Notes under the pieces: generated by a model
What the model was told of the DNA's origin: nothing
The model's database searches: none
What the model saw: only the letters and a program-made list of their open reading frames with translations
DNA from: Metaphire vulgaris
Taxonomy: Eukaryota; Annelida; Clitellata; Crassiclitellata; Megascolecidae
Direction: 5' to 3'
Assembly: GCA_018105865.1 (NCBI GenBank)
Contig: CM030852.1
Span: 11,924,245 to 11,988,244 of the forward strand
DNA length: 64,000 nt
Shown: positions 1 through 9,600 of the stretch, one piece after another
How positions within the stretch are numbered: the stretch's first letter is position 1
Layout of the letters: every line of letters starts with the position of its first letter
Made by a program: the position numbers and the translations under genes

Positions 1-30
1 GTGTTCGTATATTTGTTCGTTTTCTTTCAG

Positions 31-265
31 TTTCTACGAAGAACTTGGCGTTGGTCTATTAAAGGAATGTCACTCCTCTGACCAACGGAAGTCAATCCAG
101 CTGCTCGTCAGAGAGATCCCTGCGTTTGGTGGGACGACTGTTCTAAAGATGGCGGTCCAGGCGGACAACAAGAACTTCATCGCCCTTCCTGCTTGTCAGA
201 ATCTCCTTACCGAGGCCTGGACTGGAGAACTCAGTGATGACAACCATTTCTTCAAGGTCTCCCTA
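31..265 (+). CDS. TRPM exon, end of TRPM homology region before S1
   Basis: The acceptor is TTTCTTTCAG at 21-30. The frame starting at base 32 reads FYEELGVGLLKECHSSDQR and later DNHFFKVSL, matching the pre-S1 segment of TRPM2-like channels. A donor at 266 (GTGACG) leaves phase 0; an alternative GT at 257 is also in phase. The frame would otherwise stop at 296-298. Confidence 0.8.
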
Positions 266-2510
266 GTGACGGTCGCTAAGCAACACCTACAGCAGTAACT
301 CTGACCTATAAACCCTGTCCCGTTATAATGGGGGTTAGATCAACGACGCTTTGAGGGACACTCCAGCCTACAATGGTGTGCAAAAATGTAGAACCACCTA
401 ACAAACTGTCTATGGAATAATGAATGAGAGAACGGCAAAAATTGGCTGATGGTTCCAAACCATTGCACACCACTGTAAGCATAATAGAAGCAAAGTCAAT
501 ACGATTAATGTTTATGATGATAATATTGATTCTGTACTTCTTTCAGCTTCTCTTGAGCACTTTCCTCCTTTTATTGCTCCAATTTTACTGAAATTCCGAG
601 AAAAAGAAGGAAAACAAACTGAACGACAGACTGCTCCAGGCTCTTCAGTAGTACGTCATTTTTTGGACTTGGACTTGAGTTTTGAGTTGATTTTAATTTT
701 TCTTTTTCCTTTGCGCTGTTTTCAAAATTAAACATTTTCAAAGTTCTTACAAATGAAAGCTTTCGCTTTTATTTTGAAAGAGTAAATAAGTAAGTAAGTA
801 AGTAAGTAAAATCTCGTGGATTTATACAGCGCCTTGGAAAGCAGCACAACAGTAGCTGCTTATTCTTAGGCGCTCAGAGAGTTGTCTCAAGTCATTTTAT
901 TTTCAAATGTCTTTATCTTTTCTTTCGGTTTTTCTTACGCTTAAGCTGTAACTTGGAAGCTTGCGTTTTTTACTTGATTAATTATAAGCACTACATTCAG
1001 CTGGCATTTATATAATGGAGTTATATTTTTACAGAAAACAAAGAGATACACCAAAGCCGAGTTAGTCTTTCGCTTATATATTTGTCATCGATTAATCAAA
1101 GTCTCAACTATTGTTACCGTTTCATTAAACCTTTTATTTCACCTGCTGCACTATTGCGTGTGTCTTAAAAGGCGAAGGCGATACTGAAACCATTTCGTCT
1201 TTTGTAACAATTGATTTCTGAAATTCAAATCTAACCGTCTGCAATGATCAATTAAATGCGGACATTTATAGCAATTCAAAAGTTATGGCTTAATCAGCTT
1301 ACCTGGTGGTAGCTTCATTAAATTGAAATATGAACTTACTGAACGTGCTCGAACGAGCGTGGGGTACGGTGCTGGTACGGTGCTGATCTCCATGTACTAG
1401 GCAGGCAGTGACGCAGGTGGTTTACGCCATTACTCTGAGAGTAGTTTGCCAATTTTCAATTTACTCAATGTTTCAAAAGACATGACATTGGGATGAAAAC
1501 AAAACTAAAAATTCTCAACACTTGTGTAATACCAATACTAATTTACGGATGTGAATCTTGGACCATAAAAAGAACTGGAGAAAAAAATAATATCAACAGA
1601 AAATAAATGGTTTAGAAGAATACTAAGGATTGGATACAAAGAACATATAACAAATGAAGAAGTTAGAGAGAGAACACTGCAACTGAGCATCATGGAAGTC
1701 ATCAGAAGGAGAAGAATGAAATGGACTGGACACATACTCAGAATGGAAGAAATAAGAAGCCAAAACGAATTTTCAACTACAAACCAGAGGGAAGAAGATC
1801 TAAAGGAAGACCGAAAAGACGATGGATGGACGGATTGGAAGAGGATCTGCACATGGCAGGGATGAACCTCAATGGAAAAACTGATGGAAGACACCGAATG
1901 ACTTTGGAAGAAATAGCAAAGAACAGAGAACTTTGGAGAGATGTCATGGAGAAGTCAATAGCTGGACACAGCTGGAGGACGAAGACCTGACCTGACCTGA
2001 GTTTTCCAGTAGTTTTCCCTAGACCCTCGTTTTGCCTTCGCAGCTTAACGCTATACGAATTTATCCCCTCCTAAGCAAAGAACGGTTTGGTTGGCCGCCG
2101 GCACCACGACCTGGTTCCAGGATGGTCACCCGTCCAAGTACTAACCGAGTTTAACGTTGCTTAACTTCTGTGTTCTGACGGAAACCGGTTGCACAACACC
2201 GCATCGGACGTCCGAATTAAATTAAAGTCTCTACTTACAGTGCAATCTTTGTAATTTGTTGTAAACTGTTGTAATTTGCCTGTTCGAAAAGTCGCTTGAA
2301 CGGTCGGGTGACTCCAGAAACAGCCGATAATCAGTCGGAGTCGGCGAAGAACCGTGTTGCCACTTACTTACAGAAGATCGGATATTTCTTTAAAGCGCCT
2401 GTCATCAAATTCGGCTACAACTGCGTAACTAACGCCTTAATCAAAATTAAAGCTACTACTTCTACTACTACTACTACTACTGCTGCTATTATTACTACTA
2501 CTACTACACC

Positions 2511-2564
<54 letters not shown>

Positions 2565-2590
2565 ATAATTAAAGTAATAATAATAATAAC

Positions 2591-2632
<42 letters not shown>

Positions 2633-5382
2633 CATCATCATCATCATCATCATCATCATCGTCACCACCATGGCAGTCATTGTCAGTATTAGCAGCAGCA
2701 ACAGTAACAGCAACAGGGCACTTTTCTGTTTTTCGGTGTCATTGATATCATCGCCATCTTCTTTTAGTTACAGTAAAAGAAGAACAATAAACTGATGAAA
2801 TCGTTAATCGGGAAAATTTGGCTATCAAAATTTAATGTCGTGAGTAAGCTTAGTTCTAGTGGTTTTCACACAGGCCAACTTAGCCTCCTAAAACACTTTA
2901 AAGCACGTTCTTAACATTATGATAATTAATGTGAGTGCATTGATGACGTGACATTTGGTTTTCACGAATGTTTCAGATTGCCTACTTTGCCTTTCTCCTT
3001 TTGTTCGGAATTATCTTACTCACAGACTTTTACCCGCACATCTCAGTCAAAGAATGCGTTCTCATTGCTTGGGTTGTCACTTTGATTTTTGAAGAGATAC
3101 GACAGGTACGAACTAAGACTGCTAATTAATTATTAGATAAGCCTTATCACAAGATTTCTAAGGAGATAGAAAGCTAGTACCGGTAAGTTCAGCTATGCAA
3201 AGTATTTAATTGATGGCATAAGAATTGTGACGAAAGATTTAAATGATTCTTGCTAGGAATGCTATAGTAGGGTCATCTGTAAGCCATTTCAATGAGATCC
3301 GTGACCATTTTGTTCCTACCTTTTTTATTGTTGATTCATGTACCTTGGACTATTAGAAGAAGATTTAGCTCCTATGTCCCTCTCAATTTTGGTGGCTAAC
3401 TGCTCAAGAATCCAAAATCCAAGATGGCCGCCAATGGATATATACCGAAAGATTAAATTAAATAGCTGTCGAAATTTTTTGACAAATTTTGATCAAATGT
3501 GCATAGAGGTTCACAATAACACTTGTTATAAGATGGTTATGTCTAAAGTTGGCTACATTACATTTAAAAGAGGTTGCCGTCCACCATATTAGCGATTGAA
3601 CGTAACAGACGTTAGTGCGATGTGTGTTCGGGTTTGCTCCAATTAGCGTGTCACTTTTGAAGTCGTCATTGTTTACAATGATGACTTCTGGTTTACCTTC
3701 AGCAATTTCAAAAGGGCAGTTCAGTGATCGCTTATTGTCAGTTACAGCCCAGAAATCACGTAGCACAAGGACATCATCGTAAATTACACTCAAACTGTGT
3801 CGACGCATAGGCCTACATACGTTAACGCGCTCCCTTGATTTAGTCGTTCCATGAATAATCACAGACATATTATAATTTAATCTTTCGGTATATATCCATT
3901 GGCGGCCATCTTGGATTTTGGACTCTTGCGCAGTTAGCCGCCAAATTTGAGAGGGACATAGGAGCTAAATCTTCTTCTAATAGTCCAAGGTACATGAATC
4001 AGCAATAAAAAAAGGTAGGAACAAAATGGTCACGGATCCCCTTCAAATGACCCTACTACTATGCTCATCTCGCCATTATGCCAATCGAGAACGTGCTGAA
4101 TGTAATAGGCAACACAAAATTTTTGTCGGACAGCCAAGGTTTTTTTAACCCCCCCTTCGCTACCCCACTGCTCCACTTTAACACACAATCGTTGACATAC
4201 TTTCATCCGTACAGCGTAGTGTATGGTATGCTAACCCAACATAATCGTAACTGCGTTTGATTGAAGCCTTGTTTGTGGTTCAACGTTTACAGATTGTCAT
4301 GGACGATGCGAGCGATGTAGGACGGAAATTGTACAATTACATAACGGATATTTGGAATATAATGGACATCATAACGATTATAACTTTCTTGGCTGGAATG
4401 ATACTCCGGTTCATTCCAGTTTCCACCTGTGGCCAATGCTTCTACGCGGCCAGGATCATCCTCGCACTGAATTTCATGACGTTCTTCTTCCGAATTCTTC
4501 ACTTGTTCTCCATTCACAGAGAACTCGGACCTAAACTTGTCATGATCGGCAAAATGGTATTGCTATAGTTATACTGAAAAAGTGACTTATATAGCGACTC
4601 TTAATATTTCTACTCAGAAGCGACCAGTAAACTGATCAGTTACCTTTCAGATAAGCAAGTAAGTAAAATCTCGTAACTTTATATAGCGCTTTGGTAGTAG
4701 TACAGTAGTAGCTGCTTATTCATATTCAGATGATTCAATAAACTTTATTTCAACTGTTATCTACGATCCCGCTGGTAACTCAACTCAAATATTTAGAGTT
4801 TCATATAGAAAACATAATGAGGTAACAAGGTTCCAAAATTTTGCATAATGTTTATGACCTATACTCAAATTTGCATAAAACCCAAGATGGACAATTGAAT
4901 TTTATGGCACTGAAATTTAAATTTTCTGCCTACACTGTACGCATTATCACGTAATTGAGTCAATATTTGAAAATTAACCGAGACCTACATGCAAAAATCA
5001 TCGCATTTATTGCACGTATTTTATTTCCGATGATAGAATACGTTTAATACGAGTTTTTGGGCTCTATATATTTGGGCTATAAAGTTAGTTAAATCTATCA
5101 CTGCTTACTTGATCCGGTTGGGTAACCAGGGTTCCAGAATAGGAGCACTTCCAAATTTTCAAGTAGAAAAGTCTCTAACGAGCACAAAAAGAAGGTACTC
5201 AATCAGAAATTCTTTGCGCATTCACACGTTTTCTGTGATCATACTACCTAATCACCCAAATTTCTCAACTGTTTTGTGCAAATCAAACGACCGGCCCAAG
5301 CCAGAGTAAAAGACCCGGATAGAGTTAAACGAGTATCACGTTGTGTTTAACATTGTCGAAGGCTTTTTCGTAATCAATGAAG

Positions 5383-5436
<54 letters not shown>

Positions 5437-8400
5437 TGGTATTCCAGATGATCGATCTGTTCTATTTCATGATAATTCTCCTCGTGTTCATCGCTGCATA
5501 TGGAATAGCGTCTCACGTCATCCTCTATCCGAACCAACCGCTGAACATCGCTCTCGCTAGGGACGTCCTCAGCCGATCCTGGTGGAACATGTTCGGTGAA
5601 CTCGGCATCGATGAAGTCTCCGGTCAAGGCAAGCTGTCTCTTAACCGATAGAGAGACGCTAAGATCTGGCTTTATGACTGGCTTGTTTTTTTTCGTTTTA
5701 GGAAGTCAGCAGGAAGCTGGCAGAGTGGTAACAACGCTAGACGATGGAGCAGAAGGTCGCGGGTTCGATTCCCGCAGGAGCCCAAAGGTCGACTCAGCCT
5801 TAATCGCTAGAAGTCGGTGGTGAACTGAGGAGCAGCGTTAAGCTGCGAGGTAAAACGTGGGTCTGGGAAGAGTAATGGCAACCTACCCCAAATTAATGGA
5901 TTATACCACCTAAGTCGCTGATTGTACAGGTCGGATATAAGTGCCGCAACCCAACGCTCGGGCTCGAGTACGGGACCTACCGTTACCTTCATTTATTTCG
6001 TAGGCACCCGTTGTGTGATCGTCCAGTAAGGCAAACAGAAGCAAGACTTTGATTAGCAAAAACTGAACACATTGGAGATTAATTAAATGCAGAAATATCT
6101 TAACTATTATATATAGACTGCGAAGGTTAAACGCGGGTCTAGGGAAAGCAGTGGCAAACTACTCTAGACAAATGGCGTTAGCCACCTGCATCTCTGCTTG
6201 CCTAGTACACGGAGATCAGCGCTGGACCCTAGGCTCGTTCGAACACTGAGTTTGCTGACTATTGTACATACGACCAAAGACAATGGATATACAGTGTTAC
6301 AATAAGTGCAGGCCTGTTGTGATTAAGTGTGACTGTCGGAAAGTGGTGTAGCTGCTGCTCTCCCAGATTGAAAAGCTATGAGAGTTTACATTCGTTTTTA
6401 AAAGTTTACACAGAAAACGCTTAAACAGAACCACTATGCTCCACCCTTGCCATCCACGTAATCTCATTGTTTGCCATTTTGTCGTCTAGTAGGTTCGTTC
6501 ATGTATTCAACTTATTTGTTCTCCTCTTTGACCAAAGACAATGGATTCTGCAGTTCTTACAATTCCATCTTCGTGAGGCCTGCGTTGATTAAGCCGGACT
6601 TCTGAAAGTGTATCTTGCCGTCCTGTACTTTGAAAAGTCGTTCTGAGAGTTTACATTCGATTTTTCCCGTTGAGAATCCAATGCCAGACGTTTTAATCCA
6701 GCGGTTCTCAACCTGCTCCACCCGAATGACGATTTGCCATCCACGACCATCAGATTGTTTGCCATTTTTCTCGTTATTGTACAAAATTTCCTCAGTGTAT
6801 TCAACGACGTACTGTTCTTTTACTTTAATTGTCATTCGAAGATAGACATGGAGACAATTAAATAATAACGATTTCGAACATTTTGATTGCCGTAACATTA
6901 TTTTTTAGCAGCTTACATTGTGAACGAAAATATTTTACCGTTGGGGGTCGCCACATAATGTCGTTCTGAGTTAAAAGGGTCGATCGTTCCCTATGAAATC
7001 CAAGAACCGACGTTTTAATCGGTTGCTGCATAAAATTTAACGGAACAGCGATTGACTGCCGCTCTGAACATCGTCGGAATCTTCCATCTTCGTCGGTCCT
7101 GTCGATCTCGGGAGCGAACAATTTTCTTGCGGAAGACGGCTTCTTCGGATTTCACCGTCGGATGCGACCGTGCGGAGAATTCCTACTTTCAACTTGCGGA
7201 TCCTCAGCACCTACTTCCGTTTACTCGTTGACGTGTCAATGTCGCTGGACTATTTATAGGAAGGACCGCTTTTCAAGAACTCAATACCGGATTTCTTTAC
7301 GGGGGGGCAACGTTCTTTTTACCATCCAAATAGATCTTTTAACATCGCCACCTTCTTACCTTCATTGAAATGTCAGCGTTGTCAAAGTGCTTTTGGCTTC
7401 GGTATTTTTAACTAGGCTACAGTGCTATATAAGTTGTCCAATTAACATAACATACATTTTGGTTCAAAAATGGGGGAGGTGTATATCCAGTCTTTGAATG
7501 ACCGTACGTTAGAGCAAAGCTCGATCATACGCGTATGACAAAATAAAATACGTTAAAATACGTGCGTATGAATAAGAAAATAAAATACGCGCATGATACG
7601 CGTAGTTTGTAGTCTGCTCAGTTACTTATAATTTTCTTACCTAGCGAGCAATGTCAATTGCGACGTCACACCACGTCACTGTAACTGATCCCGAAATTCA
7701 CTTCCCTTAACACTTGTTTCCCTTTTAATTTCTTTGCGCAGGTAAATGGTTAACAGACTGCGGTAAGGGACGCAATTTCATGGCTGTGTAGGCCTAAGGT
7801 ATTTTTGCTAACGTATGCTAGCGCGTATGATAAAGAGCCATACGTTAAAATACGTGCGTATGATACGAAAAATATAATACGTATGATACGTATGATCGAG
7901 CTTTGCGTTAGAGCGTCATGCGACATATGTGCTGTGTTCGTAGGTGAGGCATGTGACAACAAAACATATGCTGAGCAATGTGCTTCGTTGGACGAGGAAG
8001 AATTCTTGTCATACGATTGCAGGAACTACAAAGAGTACCAGTGTCCTTCGATCGATTGGCTTGTTCCGATCATCCTCGCCATCTACGTCCTCATCACCAA
8101 TGTCCTTATGCTAAACCTACTCATTGCTATGTTCAGGTAAACTCCTCCTCCTCCTCCTCCCTCCTCACAATCCTCTTTTTTCTTCTCTCTTCCTCCTCCT
8201 AATGCTCTGGAAAGACCATTGACTGATGCCAATTGCATTGCTAAAATGGCTATATAGAAGTTCGCTAATGGTAATGTCTCTGTCCCTTCCATTTTCTCTC
8301 GATCCGTTTGTTTTGTTCGTCTTTTTTGTTTTGTCTGTCCTTACTCGCCTTCTGATTTTTTAAATTCTTCCATTTTCCTCTTTCTTCTCATTGTCTTCTT

Positions 8401-9529
8401 CCTTCTGTTTCTCCTTTCTCGCATACTGAATGTTCTACTTTAATAGTATGCTGTCTTCAAAGTCTGTTCACAATTATCCAACGCCTTGAGTAATGGTTCT
8501 AACTGGTCATCTCTAAGACTCGTTAATGCAAAGTATTCATTATAGTCTGAACTACAGTAGGTATAGAATTCCTCCAAAATGCCCACAGATAGGTAAACAA
8601 TTAGTTTATCAGAAATACTGTATGCATTACAACGACGATAAATTCTGGTTTCAATCATACAAGTCCACTGTAATACATCCTGGAATGAAGAAATGTGTTG
8701 CAATTATGTCCAGCCTACAGCGTATGGTTCTTGCTAAAGTTAATTTGTGTTAATACTAATAACTAGGCTTAGAGTGGTTGAGTAGGATCTGTCCTGGGTG
8801 AGAACTATTATGTTCTACCCAGCAATTCATTCATTTTATAGTCTTGATGTGTACTCTCATTCTTTGCCTCTTGTCCACGTTTAGTGTTGTTCCTGTATTT
8901 TGATTCTTTGCATCTTGTCTTTGCGTCTAAAAATAACAAAATTTTGTAGTATGCAAAGTAATAAATGGTGATTTGTATGTGTTTCAGTGATACGTTCTCG
9001 AAAATTCAAGGCCAGACGAACGTAGTTTGGAAGATGCAGAGATACCATTTGGTCAGAGAATACGAATCTCGACCGGTGCTACCTCCACCTTTGATCGTTC
9101 TCGCTCACATCTATCTCTTCATTCGCTACAAAAGCCTATGCCCGGAATACGCTTCCAAGTTCAGTGAGTAAGACGAGTTTCACTCTGCGTAAAGATCGTG
9201 ATTTTAAGAACCATAATTCAACCGGTCGTCGACAGATGCATGTAGCATTAATACAGTGGCATTGTGGAATATCTTTTCACTAAGTGACTTATCGATAATA
9301 TAATTAATTAATTAATTGATAGATTGATTGATTGATGATTGATTCTGTTTCTGTGAACCAATTTATCCAGCTGTTTTTCCAACGCTCCTCCACAAAATGG
9401 GCCATTTTAGTGGAGTAAAAAATCGTTTAAATATAACTCTACAGCTGCGTAAAATTGTCTGTGGGATGTAGGCCCGCTAAGGGTCGTGATCTTTTCAGCA
9501 ACAGGATTCGGGAAGACGAATGGAGTATA

Positions 9530-9600
<71 letters not shown>

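Noticed and set aside
2296..2713. Open frames giving Asn, Ile, Met and Tyr runs
   Set aside because: They are translations of AAT, ATT and CAT microsatellites; only the KIGYFFKAPVIKF part is a TRPM exon.
5715..5795. Functional tRNA gene
   Set aside because: A and B boxes are present but the cloverleaf and a T-run terminator are not clear, and body sequence repeats elsewhere as a SINE.
8440..8703. 87-codon minus-strand frame in the TRPM intron
   Set aside because: No recognised motif and no second copy seen; too little to call a gene.
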